From the NCBI GenBank assembly GCA_965644295.1, contig CBFFRP010000238.1:1-64000 (forward strand): a stretch of DNA of 64,000 nucleotides, given 5' to 3'. The DNA is from Paraphysomonas bandaiensis. Its lineage: Eukaryota; Chrysophyceae. Of this stretch, positions 9,829 to 20,565 are shown one piece after another. The translations under genes and the position numbers were made by a program. The stretch's first letter is position 1; every line of letters starts with the position of its first letter. The notes below the pieces were generated by a model. It saw nothing but the letters and a program-made list of their open reading frames with translations. It did not search any database and had not been told where the DNA came from.

Positions 9829-11050
9829 GATGTGATGATATCTCATTAGCAGCTGTTGTTGAAAATAACATTTAGCCACTATACCGTAATAATATTTTTC
9901 ATTGTTGAACCGTTTCTAGATTTTATTATAATTAATGTGATAATAATTAATATATCAACACAAAATATAATAGTGAATTTATAAATGTACTGTAATTGCG
10001 GTCGGTGAATACTAACCTGTAAATTAAAGATACAAATACAAAACATACGTCAAAGCAACACATACACATCAGCATTATACATAATATATCACACATCATG
10101 CAAGGGATAAATCATCAAAAATTGCTGCAGTTATAGTTGGAAAAAACATAAATATATAAACGCTCAAAATTTGAAGGTGTTGAGTTCTGCAATATGATGT
10201 GATATATATTGTGCAATTGAAGTGAGTTAACAGTGTGCAATAGGTAATGTCAACTCATAGGTATAACGGGTGATTATAGTTACAAAGGAATTAAATTCAG
10301 TTACTGATGTGTGACTATACAAGATATAGAACTGACTGATGAACATATGATAAACAGGTGTTGCTGGGAACAGATGTTTCAACATATGTTACACGAATAT
10401 GTAGTGAAGTGTTCAGAATAATAATTATAATTTCTTACTTGAAAGAAGTACATTGTGTTCAACATAGCAAGGTTAAGGTTTACGTGTAGAGCAAAGTTAA
10501 CTTCAGTGAAATGTCCTATGTTAACATGGTAGCGAGTGGTAGCTCTGATGAGGCGAAGGAGGACAGCAAGGTGCTGAAGTTTGACAAGTGAAACGACACG
10601 TGTGTTGTAACGATTTGGGAGGCATGTGAACATGACGCAGATGTATTGGAGGGTGCCAGCCGATACATGGAGGCGACTACCAGATGATGATCCCAATAAG
10701 GAGGTTTTCTCCAATCATATGCTTCAAACGCTGGTGGATAGGTCTAGGAGTGAGTTGGGAGTAGTACTCGAGAAGACTACAGCGAAATACCAGCTTGTAA
10801 ATATTGGCTAATGATATGGTCGAAATAGAGATTGATAGGCTGAAATGTATTTTCTACTAAAACTGCCTTCTACTGAGCAGAGCAGTGCAGCTGTTCATAG
10901 ATAACGAGCAGAGAGTGCTGAACATACACATGAACAGAGACAGAGACGGAGTTCATCGGCGGAATGGTGCTAATATGTAGATGATGATGTCTCATCTGGA
11001 GGGGAGTCCAATAAGATAGATGGTGAAGTGCTTATGACTGAAACAGTAGA
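9829..11050. other. Intergenic, no gene recognised
   Basis: AT-rich sequence right of gypsy-1. The last 450 bases hold short, stop-ridden frames on the plus strand that may be the 5' part of the Copia relic starting near 11.05 kb, but no domain can be named there. Confidence 0.5.
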
Positions 11051-11057
11051 CCAATGA

Positions 11058-11764
11058 GTGTATCTAGACAGTTGTGCCGGAAAGCAGCTATTCATTGTTG
11101 TCAAAGATCATAGAGTGCTAGAGAAATATTATGAAGCAGAGCCAGGAGTCATATCTCTGACGAAGAAGGGGTCAGCAATGGAGACTCAAGGAGTAGGAAG
11201 CTTTCAACACTGGCAAAAGAGAAGGCATCAAAGTATGTGAAGATGCGGTGAAGAATATTGTCTCAGGCGGAATGCTGCGAGCACTGGTGTGTGGATTGGA
11301 ACTACTTAGAGTACCGAGAATTGTAGAGTTAAACACTGGTAGAGAGGTACTGGTTGGAGACTATGATGAGCATGGAGGAATGCCATGGGAGGCACTATAT
11401 AATATTATGACGTTTTGAATTTGCCTATTATTACGTCATCATGCCATCATGTAATGGAGGAAAATGCCAAGGAGGACAGTAAAGTTAGTGGATGCTGCCT
11501 TATGAGTGTGTTCCTGGGAGGAAAGGTGCCCGAGTTATCCTGGTTGAGAGGAAATGGGGGTGCAAGACGTATGTATTAGTCCCGAAGGCCGATAGACGGA
11601 AAGACTGGGAGGAAAAGGCACAAACAGGATATTTTGTGGGTTTCCCAGATGAGCAGATGGGGTATCAAGTGTTGATAGGAGATATAATAGTCACGTCTGT
11701 TCATGTCCTGTTTGATGTATCAGTGCCCGAGAGATCGGCTGATTACTACCGAGAAATGGACTAA
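11058..11764 (+). pseudogene. Ty1/Copia gag-pol relic: protease and integrase tail
   Basis: Broken Copia remnant. The frame at 11058 has YLDSCAGKQLF, which resembles the Copia protease start with D-S-C in place of D-S/T-G. A frame from 11229 to 11416 continues the stretch between protease and integrase. The frame at 11492-11764 carries the SH3-like tail of Copia integrase: GCKTYVLVPK, KAQTGYFVGF, GYQVLIGD and HVLFD. The integrase core is missing, so there is a large internal deletion. Several frame changes separate the parts. Confidence 0.65.
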
Positions 11765-12034
11765 GCCACGGTGGCAGTGGTTCCTCAGGGAGGAGTGTTA
11801 TCGACAAAACCCATGTGAAGATGGCGGCCAACTGTACAACAAGACCACGCGAATATAGATTCGGAAAGAGGTCTAACTGTGGGATATAGATCCCTGATGT
11901 CAGGTGGTGAGGAGCAACTGGAAGTTAAGACTCCTATTCACATCATCGCGCAGCTATTCCAATAGCGCTTCTAGCATTAGGCGGCTTGAGATTCCGAACG
12001 ATAGGAATGAGAGCCTCTCGCATAGCTAATCTCG

Positions 12035-12550
12035 TTAAAATTTTACACAATTTGGACATTTGGAAATATAATCTTCAACAACTTTATAAGGAATATTATG
12101 ACCCGGGAACTCCTTGTTCAAGCGTATCCATGTAGCTCTATCTCCCATGTGTCCTACTCGGGCGTTATGTACTTGGAGCAGAGCTTCTTCAGGAGTAACT
12201 TGTGTCTCAGACGGTGCCATCTCTCGGTCCTCAGGATCCATAAAATTTCCCAAGAAATTGAAAAACTCGTCCTCAGTGCAATCATCACCAAGAAAATAGG
12301 CAGCATCCAAGTTTTCATCTAAACATATGCCTGACAAATCTGCGACTTGGTGTTCCCGAGACAACCAATCCGCTAGCCAGTTCTTTGCACCAGATATGTG
12401 GCGAATATTAAAGTTGAAAGATTGCAGGAAAATTCTCCACCTTGTTATCTTCGGTACCTCTGATGCCTCCATCCATAACAGATTATTACGGTCCGTTTCA
12501 ATCATGAAATGTTTCCCAAAATCAAATAGTAGGCTAATTGCTTGACACTA
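12035..12550 (-). pseudogene. gypsy-2-type relic: RNase H end and integrase zinc finger
   Basis: The frame reads from about 12550 to 12035. It has an RNase H C-terminus (IETDRNNLLWM, then NWLADWLSR) followed by an integrase zinc finger (VHNARVGHMG ... CPNC). The finger is close to that of the element at 39.2 kb (VQNAQVGHWG ... CINC), so both belong to one gypsy family. It stops right after the finger; the DDE core is gone. Confidence 0.75.
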
Positions 12551-13637
12551 TATATATAGAGAACCATACGTATTCCAACCTATTTAACAATGAATTATAA
12601 GGCACAAGTGACAATACGCTACAACCTCTTACACACCAATCTACATACTGAAAACGACTGGTTTGGAAACCTAATCGCATCTTGAAAGGATTTGCAGTTT
12701 GCTTGATGCATCAAAGGTGAAACATTCTGACTGTACAAGATACTTGCTCCGAAATATTAGTGGCTTGGAGGAAGGAGAGCATATAAACAAGCATTCCGAG
12801 ATCAAGTAATATGATGTATTATAAAAGACCTTGAAGCAATTTAGTATATATATATATATTTAGTTATGGATTCTTTGAGCCAGTTCTAATTGGTATGTGC
12901 GTGGATTACCGCGTAGTACCAAACCACAGAAATGCAAAAATTCATCGCTAGCAGTGTCGGTTTTTTTGATGCTCCTGATCACATACTGGCTCATCCGAAG
13001 ATTGTGGGGTACGATGCCCATGAAATGGAGAATGATGTGGAGCTACACCGGACTTTTGGTCATCAGAAACAGCCCAATTTTCATTCGACTGTGACGACTA
13101 AGTGTGGGCATATAGCATTTGAATTTGTGGCTACAGTATGATCCCCTGTTTGACTAGGTGAATTCCCACTCCCACCTAGTCATTGTAATGTTAAAAATCT
13201 AATTATTTAATGACCTGGGTTTTTCTACATTTTGACTAGGTTTTTACACCAATTTCGGTGTGACTAGGAAATTCAACCAATTTGACTAGGTTGAAAAATA
13301 GATCACATTTTAATTAAAGCATAGTGTGAATTACGTTCAGCTTATCAAAATTTTACCATCCTATTATGTCAAATCTTGATACATTACTACTTTATTCATA
13401 AAATGAACATGCATGTAAAAACCATCAACGACCAACAAAATTATATACCAAAAATGTCCTTATGACTGCGATCTAAGTATGTTTTGCTTTCGTATATATA
13501 TCGCTAGTATTCACGATAACAAAGGGTAGATATATCAATATTGTATATACATATTCATTCACACTTTATGAAATGTTACCATACATAGCTTCCTGTGTTT
13601 GAGTTCCATATGTAGTCGCAAAGACTTAACAATGTAT
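12551..13637. other. Intergenic with a GACTAGG-rich patch
   Basis: No supported gene. A short open frame at 12932-13141 matches nothing I recognise. From about 13150 to 13295 the word TGACTAGG or its complement recurs five times at irregular spacing. A related patch lies near 57.93 kb. Confidence 0.5.
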
Positions 13638-14756
13638 TCAGTCATCATCGCCGTAACACCCACTCAATATTTCCAGTGCATCACATCTTACTCGCGGCTG
13701 GATTTTCTTCTCTATTACATCACTACTCAAGCCTTCAATTGATTGATCAAATTTAGCTCTAGAGAATTGAGGGAGTAAAGCCGCCACCTCTGTATTGCGT
13801 GTCGTCGGCTGAATCTTCAGCTTCCGCACATCAATACAGCGCGCTGCTTGCTTTTGAACAGCAACTACTTCGCGCTGTTTTTGTCGAGCACTTGAGGACA
13901 CCATCGCTGGTGATTTGTTCGACTTCCTTGTATCTTTCGAAGTCAGCCCTTTACCACTCGATGGGAGGCGTCTCGACTTCGCAGATGGTATGTCAAATAT
14001 ACTACCACTCTGAATACTTGCATATGTGGATCGTTCCTTGGCTGCAAATGAATCCCTACATGTGTTCCGGCGAAAGGCTGCCTGCGAAGCACCCTCCCGG
14101 TCTGCCGCACTCGCCTCGACTAGGGGAATACACAAACCTTTTTGTGTCCCCTCCACTTCAAGCTCTCGCCTACGCTTACGAGATGCTCTGTTTTTTTTCC
14201 GAAGCATGAAATTTACATCATAGTCTTTACGAACCGTCATTTGCGACAGATTCATGAGAGCCGACAAATGACTTTTCGACGCCAATGCCTTTTCTTTGTC
14301 CTCTTTCTCATGCTGAAGTTGATATATGGGGTCCGACTGCAGGCGATCTCGCTCTTCATCCGTTACCGCATTGATTATAGAATCACCGAAATCTGGAGTA
14401 AACTCTTGCTCCATTTTGCGTATACCTTCAGCATAGTCATATGTTTTATTCTGTGGATCGGTCTTGATGACAATTTTATTGTCACAGGAGGCACACTTCA
14501 TTGTAAACGCAAATATAGTGGTTGAGAAATACGCCCCCGCCTTGTCTTTCTTTGCATTAAATCGAGTCCCTTTGCCAATGTGACGGTCGCACTTAAGGCA
14601 CCACCCATCAAACGGTACTTCAAACCGAATAATTCCATACTGCTGATACTGATTCGCTCCTTTCGACCCGGCGAACTTCGATATTCCTCCATACTCAGGA
14701 CGCCACTCCGGGGGAAAGTAGAAGTTATCTGCCCTACTTGCAGCCAACGACGACAT
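13638..14756 (-). CDS. YJU2 family splicing factor (CCDC130/YJU2B-like)
   Basis: A single-exon gene of 372 codons. The start at 14756 is chosen because MSSLAASRADNFYFPPEWRP is the family's N-terminus; the frame opens 42 codons further upstream without similarity. Family blocks follow: IIRFEVPFDGWCLKC (zinc ligands Cys53 and Cys56), GTRFNAKK, YFSTTIFAFTMKCASC (Cys88 and Cys91), and IKTDPQN. The rest is a charged coiled-coil-prone region and a Lys/Ser-rich tail ending at TGA. YJU2 relatives join the spliceosome around the catalytic steps. YJU2 and YJU2B differ in the first residues; the MSSLAA-RADNFY start favours YJU2B/CCDC130. It stands alone among transposon debris. Confidence 0.93.
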   Translation of the reverse strand: MSSLAASRADNFYFPPEWRPEYGGISKFAGSKGANQYQQYGIIRFEVPFDGWCLKCDRHIGKGTRFNAKKDKAGAYFSTTIFAFTMKCASCDNKIVIKTDPQNKTYDYAEGIRKMEQEFTPDFGDSIINAVTDEERDRLQSDPIYQLQHEKEDKEKALASKSHLSALMNLSQMTVRKDYDVNFMLRKKNRASRKRRRELEVEGTQKGLCIPLVEASAADREGASQAAFRRNTCRDSFAAKERSTYASIQSGSIFDIPSAKSRRLPSSGKGLTSKDTRKSNKSPAMVSSSARQKQREVVAVQKQAARCIDVRKLKIQPTTRNTEVAALLPQFSRAKFDQSIEGLSSDVIEKKIQPRVRCDALEILSGCYGDDD

Positions 14757-15400
14757 CGAGGTGAATAGTGCTACAAATAATAAACGAGAGGGAAATCGAA
14801 AGCTATAGTTAATGTAGGTGAACTTATATTGACATGCTGTTATTTTCTGCTTATGTAGGTCATTTTCTGCTGCATAGAGCATACCATACCCTGGGCATAC
14901 ACGTCATAAATCTGAATTCATAAGTAACCCACCGCAAACGTATATTCCCTATACAACTATAGAAACTCCTGCTTTTTGGGAAATAAGTGGATATTTATAC
15001 TGTACATCACAGCGGTCCTGAAGATCATGTTGCTATTTCAGGGTTTCGGGAAAAAACAGTCTTGATATATTCTTTAGGCCGTTCTTAGGACATGTCAAAA
15101 TCAAAATAATTTTTGATGTGAAATCAATATTTTTGTGGATTTCGGTGGATTTTGACTTTTGATGTGCCATTCCTTACGTAGGACATCTCGCATCAAAATA
15201 GTATATACGGCCACGTATACACCTGTATAGCCTGGGTTGAATTCAAATGTTCAAATCAAGCAGTGTTGTCATTTAATGTGACATATATAGTGTCATTATT
15301 ATGAGCAGTGGGAGACAGGAATAACATGACACGTTTGTTCAATGCTTTCGAACGTATGAAGAGGAGACGACGCTGCAGTAAGATTATGCTGGAGTGGTTT
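14757..15400. other. Upstream region of the splicing factor gene, no gene seen
   Basis: AT-rich, no conserved frame or obvious repeat. It presumably contains the promoter of the minus-strand splicing factor gene; no TATA box could be assigned with confidence. Confidence 0.4.
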
Positions 15401-15429
15401 CATCCTACGAAGAAGATCAAGAGTAAACT

Positions 15430-15650
15430 TCGGAGAGAGAGGAGATTTAAAAACAGGAACCGTAAGACATACCAGTTGCGAGAAGACGGCAAGCTGGAGC
15501 TGCAATTTAGAGTCTGTGCGTAAAGATGTTGAAGATGTATTCGGCATTTTGAAGAAGCGATTTGGGGTTAGCCACGGACGCCCTAGTGGGGGGGTAAAAA
15601 TTTGGAATCCTTACCAGGTACGAAGATTTTTTGTCGGGGTAAGCATATAT
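15430..15650 (+). pseudogene. DDE transposase scrap (plant-transposon/PIF-Harbinger type)
   Basis: Around 15518-15568 the plus strand reads RKDVEDVFGILKKRFG, the hallmark block around the last acidic residue in PIF/Harbinger-related transposases. It sits in a different frame from the preceding basic open frame (15308-15523). No other transposase block and no terminal repeats were found. Confidence 0.5.
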
Positions 15651-16318
15651 ACTCTAGATGAACATATATCTATAGTATATTAATCACATTTATTGATAAC
15701 ATGAGTGATAGTGAGTCAATATAAGATCCTGTCGACGACACTCTCGTTGAATGCGGACCTGAGGATGAAATGGAATGATGCGCAAGAGTCTTTTTCTCTC
15801 ATCGAAGGACGTCTGCTCATAAGAAGGATATATATATGTCTCATGATATTCAATGTCGCGTGCTGCAAGAACTTCGAATACCTGTTATTGAGAAATTTCT
15901 TCGTTACATACCCTCAATAACAGGAGGCTCATGAGACCATTCTGGAGTCATTCCCTGAGAATGCATGGAGTTCACAAATGGACACCTGATTGAAACTTGG
16001 GCAAAAGCCGAAAAAGGCGGAGACACGTTTGGCACTTACTGAAGAGTACACTAAGGAAAATGCACTGGGGGATATTTACCTCAAACGAATGCGTAATATG
16101 ACTTTGGAGTGGACATCGAAGTGCAGGCAATTGAAAGCTGTATTGAAGCATTGAGTATAAGTTTACCTTCTGTTGTTAAGTTAATACTTCTCATATAATG
16201 TCAAACTTTGATACAGAGGATGAGTATGAGAAAACTTTTAATTAGTTAAGAAGTAGGGTTTCATTATCAAGTGACATTATAAGACAAGTACTAATAATTC
16301 AATTTACGGAAACCTTAA
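15651..16318. other. Intergenic, no gene recognised
   Basis: Short broken frames only. A 17-residue run of plausible coding (LRIPVIEKFLRYIPS) near 15870-15920 could be transposon-derived, but nothing identifiable continues from it. Confidence 0.35.
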
Positions 16319-16480
16319 TGTAAGAACCAGCTATCAGGTTATTTTATGCTATATGAGCTCTCTATTGTATATGCTTAAGTTTGTACATACCATCTGTACA
16401 ACATAGGTTGAATATTGCTATGTTCTATATTGTTATTCATAATTTTCACTCTATCGTGTTCATTACTTACACTCTAATAG
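16319..16480 (+). repeat. Diverged LTR fragment related to gypsy-1
   Basis: Starting TGTAAGAACCAGCTATCAGG, this stretch follows the gypsy-1 LTR in opposite orientation (compare the complement of 9828 downwards): CTCTCTATTGTATATGC, AAGTTTGTACATAC, then GGTTGAATATT. Similarity fades after about 110 bp. It looks like an old solo LTR or fragment. Confidence 0.75.
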
Positions 16481-16542
16481 TCACAACATTGTTTTACTAT
16501 TATAAAGATCAATTCTTTATTATAAAGATCCTAATGTCTGTT

Positions 16543-16655
16543 TCTCACGACACAAGGCCTTCCTGCATGCTCGTCCACGAATCCTTGTTGAATAGTATAT
16601 TCGTAGTCAACGTCGTTTCGTGGACGAGCATGCAAGAAGGCCTTGTGTCGTGAGA
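16543..16655. repeat. Near-perfect 38-bp inverted repeat (hairpin) with 37-nt loop
   Basis: Arms 16543-16580 and 16618-16655 are reverse complements with one mismatch (CCTTCCTGC against CCTTCTTGC). The loop is 16581-16617. The arms are GC-richer than their surroundings. Confidence 0.9.
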
Positions 16656-16921
16656 CTAGAGAGGCTATCATTGCCCAGTATGTGGAGAGAGAGTGTTGGA
16701 AGGTAGTGCTAGTGGCAGTGGTGATGGTGTCGATGGCGTCGTGGTCGTATGTGGTTGCAAGAGGATCTTTGGCGTGAGAGCCGTCCATTGTGTTTGCTTG
16801 TGCTGTCGGAATGGGACGTCTCGTTGCGTAGTGCCTAGCGGTAGTGTTGACGGTAGGGAAAGAGTGTTGTGGCGATTAGTCCGTTTGTGCGCAATGGAGT
16901 TGATGTTGAGGGAGAATTTGG

Positions 16922-17705
16922 ATATTAGTATAAGTTCGGTATGTGGGTAATATCTCTGATTGATTTGATAATGGCGATGTCTGTTCCGTGCTCTCCATGT
17001 TTAACTTTGATCTCGCAGTTTGGGTCTGTAATCTCGTGGAAGTCTGTGACGGCTCGGATGTGGGGTGCTATGGCTACCGGGGTCTTAGGTGGTCGGAGGG
17101 GGGGTAGTCTTGTGGTAGGGCAAAATAGGAGATGTCCGATGTCTCTGAGGGTTTTGTCTCCGATAATGTAACGTGCATGATTCCTACGTTGAGTTGGGCC
17201 TAGTTCGATTGCAAGGGATCCAGCTGGCAGGGAGCGCGCTTCAATTATTCTACCAACAACGGGACAGATGAGCTAACCCTTAGGTATGTTTCTGGTGGCA
17301 AAAGTGGCTGTCTCAGTAAGGCTGCCAGGGACGGCCTTGACTAGGAGCCTCGCGTCGTACAGGTAGTGCTCCGTATAATAACGGAGGATGGGTGCGTGTT
17401 CTCCCTGGAGAGGTTGTCTGTCCTCGGGTGTGCCTGAGTGAGGCATGGTGAATAAGGCTAGAGCCACGGCGTTGTAAGGGAGGGATCGACTAAGGACGGC
17501 AAGCTGGAAGTGTTCGGTGGCCTCGCTTCGCCGTCGGAGTGTGCGCTGATGTTGTCGCAGCTGCCGTGTAGTAGGAGCGCTGGCAGGGTGGAGGTGCTGT
17601 TGCTCGACAGATGGAGGGGGGATTGGTATTTGTGGTTTGCGAGCGTCTTCGGTTTTGTTGTTGCTGTTGGTGTCGTCGTGTTCGCGCCAAGTGTAGTCGG
17701 GACAG
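16922..17705 (-). pseudogene. Degraded SET-domain-like reading frame, part left of the mariner insertion
   Basis: On the minus strand one frame is open from 17705 to the stop near 16923, except for a TAG at 17273-17275. The N-terminal 80 codons are Pro/Gln/Ser-rich. A SET-like region follows: ETATFATRNIPKG, the TAG at a place where Glu is expected, LICPVVGRI, ARYIIGDKTL, ITDPNCEIKVKHGEHG, and IAIIKSIRDI. This resembles the order of SET blocks (GxFAxxxI, E-I, Y-x-G, PNC, A-x-x-x-I). It lacks a clear terminal GE-E-x-x-x-Y block because the frame ends. The base composition is GC-richer than the flanks. Assignment to SET is by eye and moderate. Confidence 0.45.
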
Positions 17706-17707
17706 TA

Positions 17708-17839
17708 GTGTAATGGTACCAGAGCAGAGAAAAGGAAAGAGAAAGAGCCCTAGATTGCCAGAGAAGCAGCCTAGGGCAATCTGTCCAGGTACGAAATAAC
17801 ACATATCTCTCATATTCATGACCAATTCACATAAAGAAC
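17708..17839 (+). repeat. Left terminal inverted repeat of the mariner-type element
   Basis: 132 bp beginning GTGTAATGGTACC, preceded by TA. One mismatch to the right repeat, at the CTCTC/CACTC position. Confidence 0.93.
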
Positions 17840-17866
17840 TAGTTTCAACCACTAAACAAAAGAATA

Positions 17867-18904
17867 ATGGTGAAGGGACAAAATATTCCATTGCCAATTG
17901 TTAAGTTATTGATGCATCACTGCCTTAATTTGGGAAGCACGCCTGAGTTCGCTCATGAGAATCTTATTATAGATGATAATATCACCCTCAAACATATTAA
18001 AAAGTTGTGGACGGAATAGAAAAGCATGAGTTGTGAAGAGAGAATTCATCGTGGTACGTATCACCCAAGAAAACGCCCCAGACACACGTTTGAACAGAAT
18101 GAAGAAGCTAAAGATTACCTTCATGAAATGTTGGAGATGAATCGTAGCGTCAAATTGCGGCTGCTTACTCTTCGATTCAATGAAGAGTACTTTGGGCATC
18201 ATTGTCCAGATTCTACTTCATTGGCAACGGTGTATAGGACCATCAAATTGGATAACACTCGAAAGAAAGTGGCTTGGAAAAATATCAGGAAGTATCCAGA
18301 GGAGCAGATTCAATTCTTGAAAGACATCTCACACATATCTGCTGGACGCATTGTGGATATTGATGGAATGGTCCAAAGCTCAGGTGATTTTTCAGCAAGA
18401 TATGGTTGGGCACCAAGGGGTGAAGATTGTGAGCGCGCACAAATTCAGATAGGTGGCCGTTCTTTTGCTGTTCACGCTGCATACACTGAATTGGGGTTTC
18501 TAGCATGGCATATTTTTGAAGGTACTGTCTCCGATAACGAAGTTATTTTTTTCTTGAAGTCGATTGCGCCGTTACTTAACGATGATGCATATGGTTTATT
18601 TGATAATGCTGCTAATCAGCGAACAGAAGCTGTGAGGATTGTAATTGGTGATACTTTTCGAGAATATTACATGTATTGTCCGCCATTCTCTCCGGAACTA
18701 AAACCTATCGAACAAGGATTTGCGGCTATTAAGAATTTCATTCGCGAGAGAGACGATGAACTACGTTGGCGGGACGACCCGGTAGGACTTATATATTTTG
18801 CATTTAGACACTACAGCATTGGGCAGTCGGGGGGTTTACAGGCATATCATCATTTTGACTTATACAGAGACAATTTTGACGTTGCTGCCTGCATGCAGAA
18901 TTAA
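17867..18904 (+). pseudogene. Tc1/mariner-type DDE transposase, one in-frame TAG
   Basis: The frame starts with ATG at 17867 just inside the left repeat, reads 50 codons of a helix-turn-helix-like region, meets TAG at 18017-18019, and continues in the same frame from an ATG at 18026 to 18904. The catalytic part shows D in IVDIDGM, D in GLFDNAANQR, and E in PELKPIEQGF, with 35 residues between the second D and the E (DD35E). The YCPPFSPELKPIE block is typical of the IS630/Tc1/mariner superfamily. From 18026 it could make a 292-residue protein lacking the DNA-binding part. The TAG replaces a codon between LWTE and KSMSC. Confidence 0.88.
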
Positions 18905-19032
18905 TTGATTGCTAGGAATCTGTTTTCATTATGTAGTATGTATTAAAACACTAATTACGTGGAGTGATTTGAATTAGGAAAGTAATGTAATAACTTGAAG
19001 TATATATGATACCAACTCGGTGGCGTTCTATT

Positions 19033-19544
19033 CTACAAAATGAAAAATCTGCCATTTACAAATCCAGCTGAATTGTCAATCACACGTAGACTCTTAATGT
19101 TCATAAACCGTAATTGTTCATAAAATATTTCAAGAAAATGTATGTTATTATGAATGGTTTTGTCCTGCACGAAACTAATAAAATAACTACAAAAAAGTGA
19201 TTGATCCAAAAAAGTGAGCTTGTGATATCCTTGGGGTGATGATTTCAACATCAAAAACTCCGTATCTGGAGATGGTGTCATGAGAAAATGATCCACTGGA
19301 TTATACGTCACAGGAATCTCGAGATTCTCCAAGGCCTCTTGAACCAACGGCAAAATATCGTCGTCAAACGTGAGGCGTGATGCACTGCCTAGAATCTGTC
19401 GTGTCACTGGTGTTGCATAGCTTGTCTCAGATTCTTTCCATGCGACTTGGACAAGTAATAAGATGGTGGCCCACCATCTTGTGAGATTTCAACTCGCCCA
19501 CCAAAAGTAACATTTACTTTTATTGACTCGACTTCTTCATCCAT
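19033..19544 (-). pseudogene. Second, convergent frame in the mariner-type element, function unknown
   Basis: The minus strand opens with ATG at 19544 (MDEEVESIKVNVTFGG), preceded in frame by a basic KKRKK stretch. Near 19420-19470 the good frame shifts by one base, then runs to the stop at 19033 (124 codons from 19407). The joined product would be about 170 residues with a hydrophobic middle. Nothing recognisable. It points toward the transposase gene, so the two transcripts would converge. The shift may be an intron, a mutation or a sequencing error. Confidence 0.4.
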
Positions 19545-19586
19545 GCACTGGTCGATTGATTTCTTTCGTTTTTTGCTATTAGAGTC

Positions 19587-19718
19587 GTTCTTTATGTGAA
19601 TTGGTCATGAATATGAGTGATATGTGTTATTTCGTACCTGGACAGATTGCCCTAGGCTGCTTCTCTGGCAATCTAGGGCTCTTTCTCTTTCCTTTTCTCT
19701 GCTCTGGTACCATTACAC
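19587..19718 (-). repeat. Right terminal inverted repeat of the mariner-type element
   Basis: Reverse complement of 17708-17839 with one mismatch; ends CCATTACAC followed by TA. Confidence 0.93.
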
Positions 19719-19720
19719 TA

Positions 19721-19804
19721 CTCAGGATAATGCATTGGTGGCATTATTTTCCCATTGACTCCTATATGACACCTGTGGTAGCCTGTTAATGGAGTTATGT
19801 TGGG
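19721..19804 (-). pseudogene. Upstream part of the frame split by the mariner element
   Basis: On the minus strand a 28-codon open stretch (GYHRCHIGVNG, then MPPMHYPE) runs into the insertion point. After removal of the transposon and one TA it joins in frame with 17705 downwards (EYCPDYTW). A TGA at 19805-19807 closes it upstream, which could be an exon edge or decay. Confidence 0.45.
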
Positions 19805-19807
19805 TCA

Positions 19808-20565
19808 TTCTGAGTGTTGTGAGAAGGAAATCAAATCACTACTAAAAAAAAAAAGTGAACTGCAAAAAACCTCAGCGCTCCTTCGTTGAAAAAGACCATA
19901 CAGGAGTACCGGTAGTTCTTGCGCATCAATTTCATAAAAGCTTTTAGTGGAAAATATACTCCGTATTATTGGGTAGCGGCCGGTGGTGTCAGTGGTATTG
20001 CATCACAGTAGCAGTTAAAATTTTGTGTTTGTACCGCATGCAGAGTTTGAATTTGGGTAGGCTCAACTTGTGGTACAAAAAATGGAGCCACACTTGTTTA
20101 TATATACCGGGTCGAAAGGAAGTAGAAAGTTCTATGTACATAGAGATGTGCGGGCGGTGAAGTTAGGAGTAGAAGATTATGTTAAATGAATGAAAGATTC
20201 AGGAGATGGTTCCTACGATTGATGAGAAATGGACCAGAGAGTTATAAATCAGTTCAAGGACTTCTGTGGGAACTGTTGAGTTGTGTGCGGCATCATGGTA
20301 CTCTAACCATAAATAGATATGTTTGGTCAAGAGTTCAGGAGGGTGTATAGGCAATGGAAACAGCACACATGATCAGGAGGGTGTGCTACAGGAGAGCATC
20401 ATATATGTTGCAGGGGTTTGGTGTGGTTGTGTCGTGCATGTGGCTATAAAAGTTTATTTAGAGATCGACAACCTATTCAAAAGTATATACACCCGCCGAG
20501 TGACAGCAACACGAGGGAAACCCGAGAGTTAAAATTAAGGATATTTTTATTCAAGGACCTAGTAG
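19808..20565. other. Intergenic, transposon-derived debris suspected
   Basis: Short broken plus-strand frames, none with a nameable domain. GTAG at 20562-20565 is the left flank of the following LTR element. Confidence 0.4.

Larger units (their letters stand above)
17708..19718 (+). mobile_element. Complete Tc1/mariner-type DNA transposon with 132-bp inverted repeats
   Basis: Terminal inverted repeats 17708-17839 and 19587-19718 match at 131 of 132 positions. The dinucleotide TA flanks both ends (17706-17707 and 19719-19720), the duplication expected for this superfamily. The element holds a plus-strand DD35E transposase frame broken by one TAG and a convergent minus-strand frame of unknown function. 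Inside each repeat GCCCTAG and CTAGGGC form a small internal palindrome. Removing the element and one TA joins the flanking minus-strand frames without a shift. Confidence 0.92.

Noticed and set aside
14026-14525. Plus-strand frames opposite the splicing factor gene
   Set aside because: Antisense shadows; the minus-strand protein explains the conservation.
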